Origin: Agarilytica sp045430285
GTDB taxonomy: Bacteria; Pseudomonadota; Gammaproteobacteria; Pseudomonadales; Cellvibrionaceae
Direction of reading: 5' to 3'
NCBI GenBank assembly: GCA_045430285.1
Contig: JAILXV010000004.1
Coordinates: 62,001-126,000 of the forward strand
DNA: 64,000 nt
Position 1 is the first letter of the stretch; the number at the start of each line of letters is the position of its first letter. A model generated the notes under the pieces. It did not search any database and was not told where the DNA came from. It worked only from the letters and a program-made list of their open reading frames with translations. A program made the position numbers and the translations under genes. Below, one piece after another: positions 17,904 to 26,810 of this stretch.

Positions 17904-18272
17904 TTATTGAATCTCTAATTCCAATAGCTCGCCCACGAACTGATAGCCTTTTTCTTCTGTATTGTAAGTAATGATTTCTTTTGAGGTATCGTCCATAAGT
18001 GCCTGCCGTGCTTTCATGATGCTACGTAAAATTTCAAATTCACTTGCATCTCTATTTCCCCATAGCCATCTTCTTAGTTCTTCTACGGTGATAACGCGCT
18101 CTCTATTTTCGATCAAATAGATAAGTGTGGAAAACACATCTGCTGTGGGCCGGTGTATAGCGCCGTCATAAGCAATTTCTTTCAGCTGTAAATCTATCAA
18201 TATGCCATTTACTTCGTAAATTTTCACATGATGATTTTCTGGAGAGTTTTTTACCGTATTCATAGCGCTCAC
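17904..18272 (-). CDS. Stand-alone winged-helix DNA-binding protein (OmpR/ToxR-type)
   Basis: The 122-residue protein is essentially one OmpR/PhoB-type winged-helix domain. It shows the N-terminal sheet (NGILIDLQLKEIAYDG), the helix core LIYLIENRERVITVEELRRWLWG, the recognition-helix part SEFEILRSIMKARQAL and the C-terminal hairpin IITYNTEEKGYQFVG. It has neither a receiver domain nor a membrane helix, so it is smaller than both OmpR and ToxR/CadC proteins. It is convergent with the FHA gene, 22 bases apart. It may be controlled by protein partners, for example through phosphorylation. Confidence 0.75.
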   Translation of the reverse strand: MSAMNTVKNSPENHHVKIYEVNGILIDLQLKEIAYDGAIHRPTADVFSTLIYLIENRERVITVEELRRWLWGNRDASEFEILRSIMKARQALMDDTSKEIITYNTEEKGYQFVGELLELEIQ

Positions 18273-18436
18273 TCACTGTGTTCTATGAATTTTAGAATGA
18301 AGAGAACGGGACAGAAATAAAAGCGCTTGTCGATATCCGGTGCTTTTTTCACGATAAGTGTTGAAGGAACGTCTTTTACTGCGATGTAACGACGGTTCAG
18401 ATCGAGTAAGAGAAAGGCTTTTTTGAAATAGCAGCC

Positions 18437-18464
18437 AAAAAAAAGCGCGGCATATAGCCGCGCC
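18437..18464 (-). terminator. Intrinsic terminator of the esterase gene
   Basis: On the minus strand GCGCGGC pairs with GCCGCGC around a five-base loop and is followed by eight T residues. It lies about 28 bases beyond the stop codon of the leftward esterase gene. Confidence 0.8.
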
Positions 18465-18491
18465 TGAGGAGACTAACAAAGAGTCAAAAAA

Positions 18492-20498
18492 CTAGGGGCA
18501 ATTACCTACATTCCATGTGCTGTTATTCGCACTATGAAGCGTAGTGGTGCCATAAGTAGAACCCGCCATTGGCTCGTCGCTACCGTTCGCAAAGTAGTTA
18601 GGAGCAAAGAAACTCCCTGTGCTGTACGCGCGGCCACCTACTTTGTGATAGTAGTTAAGTGCAGTTACTTCCGAGCAATCCGGTGTTGGAGTCGGTGTGA
18701 TAGTAGGCGTCGGCGTAGGTGATCCTGGCCCAGGTGTAACCACTGGCGTTGGTGTAATGACTGGCGTTGGCGTTATTACCGGTGTTGGTATTGGGCCAGC
18801 ACAGTCTGTTTCTGGTCCTACACATGCGCCAGACTCTTCTTCCCAACGACACGAGTTACCAAATGGACGTTCGAACATCGTAAATGGTTGAGTGTTAAAC
18901 GCTAGGTAGCAATCCGAGTAGCCAGAACCGTAAGTAATGTGGCCTGCACTGATGTGGTAGTTGTAATCACCTGTTTCACCAGCGTCGATTTCAAAGTTTA
19001 CGGTTGTCGTGCTTTCTAGGCCCGTTGAATCAACCGCGGTAACCGTGGCAGTGTTATCGCCACCAGGTAAGAAGCAAGCTTCTGCAGAGAAATCAAACTC
19101 GTTAATGGTCGCGGAAACAGTTTCTGTAGAGAACGCTACGCTGACTGATTCGGTGTTTTCGTTTAAGTCGACGACCATACCTGAAACCGTTGCACAACGG
19201 TTGTTCGTGGTGGCAATAACATCACGAAGAATCGGTGCTTGTGGTCCATTTTCATGACCAAGCGAATGAGTGTCTGTCACTACTTCACCTGTTGTACCTT
19301 CGTTATCTGTTCCGTATACGCTGATTAGGTAAAGGTCTTCAGGAAGTGTTTTAGTCTCGCCTTCGAAGGTGCCGCCCGGCCCTGTAACGGTAACTTCGTC
19401 GGTTGCGCCAGTTGTTAAGCCTTCAACAGAGATAGTGACAGAAGCAACATAACCTTCTTCATCAACAACGGAACCAAAAGCGGTAATCGTGTCGTTGTCA
19501 CAGCTGTGAGATAGGTCGGAAACAATAGGGCCTTTGTTACGGGATACTCGATTATTGTAGGTACTGAAGTATTCGCCAAGGTATGTCCCATAGTTGATGC
19601 TTGCTCCGCTGATATACGAACCAGAAGCGCCTGCACCACCAGACCACGCATGTCCAACACTGTCTTCAAACCATAATTGAGATACGCGACCATCTTCCCA
19701 AAGTGTTTCGGTACCAGTACCTGAACCTTCAGTGATTGTGCGCTGAGCTGAAAGTTTGGATACGCCGTAAAGCTCAGCCATGCCGTCTGGGTTTTGGTCG
19801 TTGTAGCATGTGTTTACAGTTGTATCGTTTCGGGCGTGTGCCGATGAAAAAATCTGAGTGTCAAAAGAGTCAGAATAGTCAGCGCCAAAGCCAGAGCTTG
19901 CTAAGTTGCTGCAATTAAGAGCGACATTCGCTGATTCACATGTGCTGATTGCACCGCCAGAGCTAGTACCCACACTAGGTGAAGCGCTTGCGCCTACACC
20001 AGAGAACACATCAGGTGCTAAACAGGCTGTGGTGTGTGCGTATGTTGCGCCAGAAGAAAGACCTGCGATATACACCTGGGCAGGGTCAATGTTGTAGCTC
20101 GTGCTATTCAACATATCTTCAGAAAGCTCAATAATGTTCGCGTAGTCGGATACTGAGCGTGATTGTGATCCGGTCCAATACCCCCAGCAGCTAAAGCCTT
20201 CTTTTTCCATAGCGTCTGGAACGGCAATGACCATGCCGTATTCTTCAGCAGCGTCTTCTAAATTAGCCGTGAGAAATGCCCCAATCGCTTGAGTACAGCC
20301 GTGTAAAACAACCAAAAGAGATCTGGCGCCGTTCGGGCCAATCGGTGATGTAGTATCAGGAGTGTATACGTGAACAGCGTTAAAACCACCCACGCTTTGG
20401 TTTTGACTCCAGCTTCCTGCATACAAAGTGCTAGAAGCTAAAAGTAGAGTGAACGAGAGGGAAAAACTGGCGAAGCCGGTCAATTTCCGAAGATCCAT
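18492..20498 (-). CDS. Secreted PHB-depolymerase-like esterase with Ig-like and GRAY modules
   Basis: The 668-residue protein has a signal peptide (1-27) and a catalytic domain of the PHB depolymerase / CE1 esterase type. Visible are the LHGC oxyanion motif (65-68), the lipase box GLSSG with Ser148, a probable acid Asp225 in NDTTVN, and His283 in VGHAW. Two Ig-like or FN3-like domains follow (about 315-495). Next comes a Cys-containing module (about 505-560, YHISAGHITYG), a Pro/Thr/Val linker, and a C-terminal Cys-bounded module with HKVGGRAY. The likely role is extracellular hydrolysis of polyhydroxyalkanoate or another polyester or acylated polymer. The modules resemble those of the M6 protease at 52406. 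Confidence 0.85.
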   Translation of the reverse strand: MDLRKLTGFASFSLSFTLLLASSTLYAGSWSQNQSVGGFNAVHVYTPDTTSPIGPNGARSLLVVLHGCTQAIGAFLTANLEDAAEEYGMVIAVPDAMEKEGFSCWGYWTGSQSRSVSDYANIIELSEDMLNSTSYNIDPAQVYIAGLSSGATYAHTTACLAPDVFSGVGASASPSVGTSSGGAISTCESANVALNCSNLASSGFGADYSDSFDTQIFSSAHARNDTTVNTCYNDQNPDGMAELYGVSKLSAQRTITEGSGTGTETLWEDGRVSQLWFEDSVGHAWSGGAGASGSYISGASINYGTYLGEYFSTYNNRVSRNKGPIVSDLSHSCDNDTITAFGSVVDEEGYVASVTISVEGLTTGATDEVTVTGPGGTFEGETKTLPEDLYLISVYGTDNEGTTGEVVTDTHSLGHENGPQAPILRDVIATTNNRCATVSGMVVDLNENTESVSVAFSTETVSATINEFDFSAEACFLPGGDNTATVTAVDSTGLESTTTVNFEIDAGETGDYNYHISAGHITYGSGYSDCYLAFNTQPFTMFERPFGNSCRWEEESGACVGPETDCAGPIPTPVITPTPVITPTPVVTPGPGSPTPTPTITPTPTPDCSEVTALNYYHKVGGRAYSTGSFFAPNYFANGSDEPMAGSTYGTTTLHSANNSTWNVGNCP

Positions 20499-21117
20499 AA
20501 TGACCTCATTATTAATTATTTTGGGTTGATAAAATCAGCAATATTGGGCGTGATCCATCACGGCTAGCCGAGGCGATTTGTTTGTCATATCCGCCTATCC
20601 AATAACGCTACTACTATCTGAAAATCGTCTTTTAGGGTTGCAGTGCAGCACGATTCCCGGAGGTACAACGGGGATTAGATTAGAGTATCCCACCAAGGTA
20701 TACATCATACCTTAGTATGATAGATCTATAATTTATGCTTGAGGTTAAAACAATTCAAAATAGAAATAAAAGAAAGGGAAGGTAGTTTCTTTTTTGTCGT
20801 GCGGCGCACGTTATTTAATTTTATATAATGATAGTAAGTGATAAAAAATACTGATGTTAGGAAACGCTATATGAAAAACATACGATTTGTGGGGCGATTA
20901 ACCACTTGAAGAGATGTAAAGTGCGGGAATTAAAATATCTATTTAATCGATTCTGGCACAGTGAGTGGGTTCGGTCAAAGGTTTATTTTGCGGTGCACAA
21001 AACCAAATGACGACTTTTTAGTGCAAAGGTAAAAATATTCCGCCGTCAGGCCAATCGGAGCCATGAGTATTCTATTCCGCTGCTAAGCTAATAACAGGTA
21101 TTCACTGTTGGTAAGTT
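20499..21117. other. Divergent intergenic region between esterase and kinase genes
   Basis: This 619-base spacer should contain the esterase promoter (leftward) and the kinase promoter (rightward). It holds nested inverted repeats at 20695-20721, a CGTGC-GGC-GCACG hairpin at 20798-20810, and a GCGGTGCAC motif at 20990-20998 that recurs upstream of the M6 protease. No gene was seen. Confidence 0.6.
20695..20721. promoter_or_regulatory. Two overlapping, mutually exclusive inverted repeats
   Basis: AAGGTAT (20695-20701) pairs with ATACCTT (20707-20713), and ATCATAC (20704-20710) pairs with GTATGAT (20715-20721). The arms share bases, so only one pairing can form at a time in RNA. As DNA it could be an operator with overlapping dyads, about 200 bases upstream of the esterase start. 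Confidence 0.4.
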
Positions 21118-22839
21118 ATGGCGATGGCATTAAAGGGCTACAAGATCGGTGCGCAGATCGGCGATGGCGGTATGGCAACGGTATATAAGGGGTTGCAGCT
21201 TTCGTTGCAGCGCCCAGTCGCTATTAAGTTTCTGAAAAGTAAGCTGATAGACCATCAAGAAATACGAAAACGTTTTGAGCGCGAATCTCTTATTATCGCT
21301 CGTTTGAATCACCCCAATATTATTCACGTAATTGATCAGGGCATCACAGATGATGGTCGACCGTATTTTGTGATGGAGTACGTGAAAAGCATTGGTTTGG
21401 ATTCGGCTATGCGTAAAGGAAGTATGAACACCAATCGAGCGTTAGATGTGTTTACTCAAGTAGCGAAGGCCTTGGCGTATGCCCATAAAAACGGTGTGAT
21501 TCATTGCGACATCAAACCAGAAAACATCTTGGTTGATTTTGAAGGCTTTGTACGAGTGCTAGATTTTGGTATCGCGCAGATTTACGAAGATGTGGAGGGC
21601 GGCAGTAAAGAGGGCGAAGGCTATGTGATGGGCTCAGAAAATTACATGGCGCCGGAACAGCATCAATCTATAACGCAGGCCACAGAAAAAAGCGACTTAT
21701 ATGCATTGGGCGTCATTATGTACGCTTATTTTACGCAACAGCTCCCTGGGGATAAGCCTTTAGTTCCTAGCCAAATAAACCGAAGTGTATCAGGAGATAT
21801 GGATACGCTGATTTTACAGTGTTTGGCGCGCTCGCCCGAAGAGCGTCCAGCGAGTGCCGACATTGTACGTAATACTTTGCTGAAATTGTTACAAGGCGGG
21901 CATTTAAATAAGCAGCAAAAACAACGGGCAAGTATTGATGTAAAAAAAACGTTTCGCTTACTCGATGTTGTAAAGGAGGGCGATCATGGTGCGGTGTATC
22001 TATTTACGGAGGAGGGGGCTAACGCGCTCTTCGTAATTAAGAAAAAGCCCATCAACAGCCCAGGGCATGCAACGGCAAAACATCTGGTTGATGTTCGGCA
22101 CCGAAATATTGTTAAAGTGCTGGGGACTTCTCAAAACGAACGCGCATTTATTTTGGTTATGGAATACTGCAGCGGGGGATCCCTCGCTGAACGCCTTGTG
22201 AAACCTTATGCGCATGAAAGCTTTTTAACAATTGCTCAGCAAATATTAGATGGGCTTATTGCAGCACAAAAAGAAAATATTATTCACGGAAATCTGCGCC
22301 CCACTAATATTTTGTTTGATCAGAACGGTTGTGTGAAAGTGAGTGATTTTGGGTTAGATGAGCATTATGGCGCGACTGAATCAAATTGGTATTCCACCGA
22401 GGAGAATGACAAGCTGGTCAACCCTGAGCTAGCAGACGTGTTCGCACTGGGGGTAATATTTTATCAAATGCTGACGGGGGAATTGCCACGTTGGAAACAG
22501 GGGAACCTTGTTAAATCGAAAGCCTTCACTGTTCAGCCTGAAGGTCTACAAAAACTTATCCGAAAAATGTTGGCAAAGTCGCCTCAAAAGCGGCCCAAAA
22601 CCTTTGCCGTTATCAGCCGAATTCTTAACGCGCAGTTCGATGGAGAGAAGACGGTCATTAGAGGCGGTCGTTCCTTGTTAGGTGGCGATAGCCACCATGC
22701 GCTAAGCCCTGTTTCTGATCGGCGTGAAGGACGTAAGCTAAGATTGATATTGCTAAGTTCGGTGCTTATTGCCATGTGCGCCGTACTCTATTTTCTTAAT
22801 AGAGGGTTTCTTTTGGATCTCGTGATGCGGTATTTGTAG
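21118..22839 (+). CDS. Membrane-anchored Ser/Thr protein kinase with a second, pseudokinase domain
   Basis: The 573-residue protein holds two kinase-fold domains. The first (about 7-260) is complete: glycine loop IGDGGMATVYKG, Lys37 in VAIK, catalytic loop HCDIKPEN with Asp131, DFG at 149-151 and an APE motif at 178-180. The second (about 278-510) keeps a possible Lys308, DFG at 410-412 and the overall lobe pattern. Its catalytic loop reads HGNLRPTN, with Asn392 where the catalytic Asp should be and Arg for the usual Lys; its glycine loop is also degenerate. A single membrane helix (about 541-562) near the C-terminus puts both domains in the cytoplasm. FHA proteins encoded just upstream are probable readers of its phosphothreonines. 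ATG at 21124 is an alternative start. Confidence 0.85.
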   Translation: MAMALKGYKIGAQIGDGGMATVYKGLQLSLQRPVAIKFLKSKLIDHQEIRKRFERESLIIARLNHPNIIHVIDQGITDDGRPYFVMEYVKSIGLDSAMRKGSMNTNRALDVFTQVAKALAYAHKNGVIHCDIKPENILVDFEGFVRVLDFGIAQIYEDVEGGSKEGEGYVMGSENYMAPEQHQSITQATEKSDLYALGVIMYAYFTQQLPGDKPLVPSQINRSVSGDMDTLILQCLARSPEERPASADIVRNTLLKLLQGGHLNKQQKQRASIDVKKTFRLLDVVKEGDHGAVYLFTEEGANALFVIKKKPINSPGHATAKHLVDVRHRNIVKVLGTSQNERAFILVMEYCSGGSLAERLVKPYAHESFLTIAQQILDGLIAAQKENIIHGNLRPTNILFDQNGCVKVSDFGLDEHYGATESNWYSTEENDKLVNPELADVFALGVIFYQMLTGELPRWKQGNLVKSKAFTVQPEGLQKLIRKMLAKSPQKRPKTFAVISRILNAQFDGEKTVIRGGRSLLGGDSHHALSPVSDRREGRKLRLILLSSVLIAMCAVLYFLNRGFLLDLVMRYL

Positions 22840-22859
22840 CACTTTAGTGCCTTTTTTTT
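22839..22859 (+). terminator. Intrinsic terminator overlapping the kinase stop codon
   Basis: GCAC-TTTA-GTGC followed by C and eight T residues begins at the last base of the TAG stop codon. The stem is short but the T tract is strong. Confidence 0.55.
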
Positions 22860-23104
22860 GTTTCCCTTTCCCGGGCCTTCTGCTGTTCTCCAACTTATTG
22901 TTGTTCTTAGGAATAGACCGCTCTGTGTGAATAAGTCACAGCGATCTTGTCTGAAACCGCTATATTAACCTCACAAAGCGTTGCTTTTATAATCACGACT
23001 TGAGACCGAGGTCGGAGTAAAATTTTTCATGTTGCTCGGGATACCAGATGAGTCAGATACTCATGGGTACGTGGATATTTATGGAGTGTGATAAGGAGAA
23101 GGAT

Positions 23105-23221
23105 ATGAATGTTTATAGTGATATTGAAGGCTCAGATTTACCTATTGTGAAGTGCTATGTAATCTTTTTGTTGGTTTGCTTGCTGAATGCGTCATTTTTA
23201 TTTTTTTTGTTAGGCCACTAG
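23105..23221 (+). CDS. Small single-span membrane protein, 38 residues
   Basis: A short frame begins with ATG at 23105, preceded by a very strong ribosome binding site (AAGGAGAAGG at 23093-23102). The product starts MNVYSDIEGSDLPIVKCY and continues with about 19 hydrophobic residues (VIFLLVCLLNASFLFFLLG) before the TAG at 23219-23221. A short polar head and one membrane helix are typical of bacterial small membrane proteins. The initiation signal is better than that of many long genes here. No family is recognised. It lies alone between the kinase and the GGDEF/EAL gene. Confidence 0.5.
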   Translation: MNVYSDIEGSDLPIVKCYVIFLLVCLLNASFLFFLLGH

Positions 23222-23301
23222 CTTCGTTAAGCCTTCGGTAGGCGTAATGCTCGCTTAGCCTGCGTCTATCAAAAAAACCGGCTACTTTCCCCAGGTAGTG
23301 C

Positions 23302-23356
23302 CTTCCGCTTCGTGAGATTGTATTAATGGAATAGATATGATCTCGCGAATCGGAAG
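23302..23356. repeat. 17-bp imperfect inverted repeat
   Basis: The arm at 23302-23318 (CTTCCGCTTCGTGAGAT) pairs at 15 of 17 positions with the arm at 23340-23356 across a 21-base spacer. It lies in the gene-free stretch 23222-23600. It has no T tract. It could be a protein site, a cruciform, or the remnant of a small mobile repeat. Just upstream (23240-23261) is a short hairpin with weak similarity to the 5.2-kb repeats in reverse orientation. Confidence 0.4.
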
Positions 23357-23600
23357 TTTGTTTATATGAGCGCTTTATTCGAAATACAAAAATTGAATAT
23401 GATTCTCTGTGCTTAGAACGTTGTTTTTGACTCCTTGTCTAGCACCCCAATGATTTATCTTTGGTTCTTCTCGCCACTGTATTATTCCAATCAGCATGCT
23501 TTTTAGCTCGCACTCCTTGCGGCTCGTTCTATACTCAAGAGATGTAGTATTAACTCCAGATCATTCTTCATGATAACGACCATGCGCACTAGGAGATTGA

Positions 23601-26402
23601 GTGAGCCGTGCTAGCAGCGTAAGGCCTTGCGGCATACTTGTTCATCGAGACTTTAAGCCTTTGTACCTCAATCACGAGCTCATAGCGATGCTTGGATATA
23701 GGGATGCAGGGGATCTTATGTCTTTGCCTTCTCTATTGGGGACGCTTTGGCGGGAGGAAGATCAAGCTCGGGTGAAGACGGCGGTCGCCGATTCTTCGCA
23801 TTCGGCGCAACCACAAATTTTTTATTGTGCTGTGGTTCGTGCTGATCGAACGCTTATCAATTTACAGGTGTATGCGCAAAATATTGACTGGCAGGGTGAG
23901 CCGGCCCAGCAATTGCTTGTTAGTGAGGGTTTAGATCGGGCCGCGGTTGCCTTGGCACTGGCGGAAAGCGAAGAGCGCCTGCGCCTGGTGTTTAATCAGC
24001 AGTTCCAATTTATGGCGATCCTATCGCCAGAAGGGCGTGTCATCGAGATCAACGATTTGCCCTTAGCGGTAATGGGAGCGAGCCGAGAGTCGTGCATCGG
24101 ACAATATTTTTGGAAGATGCCCGCTTGGCAAGAGCTACCAGAATGGCAGCGGATTATTCAGGCGCGGGTGATCGATACAGGGAAGCGCCGCGAACCATTC
24201 TTGGGTGAAGATATGTTTCTTGCTAAAGGCGAGGTTCGTTACGCAAATTCGTGTTACACCGGTATTCGGGACGAGCGCGATCGGCTGCAGTATATCTTGG
24301 TCCAAGCGAGCGATACTACGGAGCAAAAAGCAGCGGAGGCGATGTTAAACGATAGTCGGCAGCGTCTCGACTTGGCGTTAGCGACCGCGCGTATGGGTAC
24401 GTGGGAAATGAGTTTTACGTCGGGTGTGCTTTGGTGGGCTGAAGAAACCTGCAAAATCTTTGGCATAGAGCCTCATGAGTTCGGAAATTCATTTGAGTCT
24501 TATATGTCCTTCGTGCCGGAAGAAAGTCGTTCTAGGATTGAGGTCGAAAGTCTTGAAATAATGAGGCAGTCAAAATATAACGATGTGTTTTTGATAGAGC
24601 ACGAGTTTTTACGAAAAGACGGTAGCCGCGGTACTGTAGAAGTTAGGGGTAAAATGTTTCTAGGTGAGGATAACCGTGTTCAGCGTGTAACGGGCATATG
24701 TACGGATATTTCTGAGTCTAGGGCTGTAACCAATCGTTTGAATGTTTTATATCGAGCGATGGAGTCAAGCCCCTCATCCGTGATTATCACAAACACGGAT
24801 CGAGTTATTGAATATGTTAATCAAAAATTCACGCATATCACCGGCTACAAAAAACACGAAGTTACGGGAAAAAATATCAGTATTCTAAATTCTTCCGAAA
24901 CATCTGAAGATGTATATCGGCATATATGGGATCGCGTTAATGCCGGTTTGGAGTGGAAGGGTGAATTAAAGAGCGTAAGGAAAGACGGTTCATTTTATTG
25001 GGAGCGTGCTTCAGTATCCGCAGTTAAAAATGATTCCGGTCAGCATACGCACTATATTTCAATTCAAGAAGATGTCACCCATGAGTATGAGCTATCCGAA
25101 AAACTCAGCCATCAAGCGTCGCATGACGCGCTCACAGGTCTTATTAATCGGTATGAATTTGAGCGTTATGTCGAGGGAATCCCTTCCGTTTTTGGTGAAG
25201 TGTCAACAAAGCACGCGCTCTGTTTTTTAGATCTCGACCAATTTAAGCTTGTTAATGATACTTGCGGACATTTAGCTGGCGATAACCTATTACGTCAGTT
25301 GAGTGCAATTCTTCGGGAGGTTGTTGAAGGGCAGGGCGTTATTGGGCGATTGGGCGGGGACGAATTTGCGGTATTTATGGTCGACTGCAGCGTAGATGCG
25401 GCGCTAAACCTAGCGAATAGGATACTAAAGGCAGTACAAGATTTTCAATTCGCGTGGGAGGGACATGTATTCAGAATCGGCGTGAGTATTGGCCTAGTAC
25501 CGGTTGAATCAGAAATCTTGAAAATGTCAGAGCTATTAAAACATGCAGATGCGGCATGCTATATGGCAAAAGATTTAGGCCGAAACCGAATTCATGTTTA
25601 TTACCCCGATGATCGGGAACTCAATTTACGCCACGGCGAAATGCAATGGGCAAGTCGGATATATCGTGCGCTAGATGAAAACTTATTTACCCTGCATGCG
25701 CAACTAATTGGTGCGATGGATACGCATAAGCGTTCTATGTATGAAGTGCTTGTGAGAATGCGTGGGGATGACGGCGAAATTATTCCACCTGGTGCATTTA
25801 TCCCAGCGGCTGAACGCTTTAACCTTATTAGCAAAGTCGATTGCTGGGTGGTGGAAAATACCCTTAAATTATTAGCCAAGTATCCAGATTTTTTGGATTG
25901 TATTGAGTTTATATCCATTAATTTGTCAGGCCATTCGCTTGCGGATGAAGCAACGCGCGACTTTGTTATTACCCAAATTGCGAAGCATAAAATTGATGCA
26001 AGCAAAATTTGCTTAGAAATCACGGAGACGGCTGCGGTACTTAATTTATCTGCCGCAGAAGACTTTATGACCGCATTAAAATTTATGGGCTGCCGTTTTG
26101 CGCTGGATGATTTTGGCAGTGGTGTGTCGTCTTTTGGGTATTTGAAAAAGATCCCTGTTGACTACTTAAAGATAGACGGTATGTTCGTGCGCGATATTGC
26201 AGAAGACCCAATAGATCATGCGATGGTGAAATCCATTAATGAAATTGGTCATGTGATGGGAATGATGACCATTGCCGAGTTTGTTGAAAATTCCCAGATT
26301 CAGGATAAGTTAAAAGCGCTGGGTGTCGACTATGTGCAAGGGTTTGGCGTCGGGCGGCCCACGCCGTTTGAAGAAATTATTACATCATGCCTTGGGCGTT
26401 AG
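23601..26402 (+). CDS. PAS-PAS-PAS-GGDEF-EAL c-di-GMP turnover protein
   Basis: The GTG at 23601 follows AGGAG at 23591-23595. The 933-residue protein has no membrane segment. N-terminal PAS-like domains (about 1-110, 125-245, 255-375, 380-500) are followed by GGDEF (about 510-670) with an intact RLGGDEF but no RxxD inhibition site. The EAL domain (about 690-930) has EVL in place of EAL but keeps the other catalytic signatures: CLEITETA, FALDDFGSG, YLKIDG, AEFVEN and YVQGFG. It may therefore make, degrade, or switch between both activities on c-di-GMP. PAS domains suggest cytoplasmic sensing of redox, light or a ligand. Confidence 0.9.
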   Translation: MSRASSVRPCGILVHRDFKPLYLNHELIAMLGYRDAGDLMSLPSLLGTLWREEDQARVKTAVADSSHSAQPQIFYCAVVRADRTLINLQVYAQNIDWQGEPAQQLLVSEGLDRAAVALALAESEERLRLVFNQQFQFMAILSPEGRVIEINDLPLAVMGASRESCIGQYFWKMPAWQELPEWQRIIQARVIDTGKRREPFLGEDMFLAKGEVRYANSCYTGIRDERDRLQYILVQASDTTEQKAAEAMLNDSRQRLDLALATARMGTWEMSFTSGVLWWAEETCKIFGIEPHEFGNSFESYMSFVPEESRSRIEVESLEIMRQSKYNDVFLIEHEFLRKDGSRGTVEVRGKMFLGEDNRVQRVTGICTDISESRAVTNRLNVLYRAMESSPSSVIITNTDRVIEYVNQKFTHITGYKKHEVTGKNISILNSSETSEDVYRHIWDRVNAGLEWKGELKSVRKDGSFYWERASVSAVKNDSGQHTHYISIQEDVTHEYELSEKLSHQASHDALTGLINRYEFERYVEGIPSVFGEVSTKHALCFLDLDQFKLVNDTCGHLAGDNLLRQLSAILREVVEGQGVIGRLGGDEFAVFMVDCSVDAALNLANRILKAVQDFQFAWEGHVFRIGVSIGLVPVESEILKMSELLKHADAACYMAKDLGRNRIHVYYPDDRELNLRHGEMQWASRIYRALDENLFTLHAQLIGAMDTHKRSMYEVLVRMRGDDGEIIPPGAFIPAAERFNLISKVDCWVVENTLKLLAKYPDFLDCIEFISINLSGHSLADEATRDFVITQIAKHKIDASKICLEITETAAVLNLSAAEDFMTALKFMGCRFALDDFGSGVSSFGYLKKIPVDYLKIDGMFVRDIAEDPIDHAMVKSINEIGHVMGMMTIAEFVENSQIQDKLKALGVDYVQGFGVGRPTPFEEIITSCLGR

Positions 26403-26422
26403 CCGCTGGTTTTAGGTGGTAT

Positions 26423-26806
26423 TCACTTGTCTTCAGTGTCGAATGGGATCTGAATAATCGGGTCTGTGTTGCGGAGCGCATCATGGCTGTTGCGATATAG
26501 CCGAATATCGTTAGGTAAAATTAACAGGGATAACCCCTTGTATAGCTGCACAAATCCTGCACGATGCGCTTGTACCCAAGGGGCTTCACTTTCTTCAAAG
26601 TAATATTCTTTTGGCAATGCAACGATATTGATGAGCCCGTTGCCCAGAGGGTCCAGTACGGCGTCTCTATCACGGTATATGCCGATGGCATCGGAAAAGA
26701 GTGCGACGGATCGTCCATCATGAAAAATCATCATCTCAATATGACGATTATTACGTTGTGTTGTCGCTACCTCTTTGACGACGCTTGCGCTGCCTTCTTG
26801 TAACAT
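26423..26806 (-). CDS. Hypothetical protein coupled to the M16 peptidase gene
   Basis: The 127-residue protein starts (ATG, complement of 26804-26806) four bases after the stop codon of the M16 peptidase gene, so the two are almost certainly cotranscribed and possibly translationally coupled. It has no signal peptide or membrane helix. Its sequence (MMIFHDGRSVALFSDAIGIYRD, LINIVALPKEYYF, LSLLILPNDIRLYR) looks like a small all-beta or alpha/beta domain. I do not recognise the family. It is convergent with the GGDEF/EAL gene. Confidence 0.7.
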   Translation of the reverse strand: MLQEGSASVVKEVATTQRNNRHIEMMIFHDGRSVALFSDAIGIYRDRDAVLDPLGNGLINIVALPKEYYFEESEAPWVQAHRAGFVQLYKGLSLLILPNDIRLYRNSHDALRNTDPIIQIPFDTEDK

Positions 26807-26810
26807 ATCG

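Noticed and set aside
18273..18479. 68-codon minus-strand frame beside the esterase terminator
   Set aside because: Contains the terminator T tract as a run of hydrophobic residues; Ser/Arg-rich and without a ribosome binding site.
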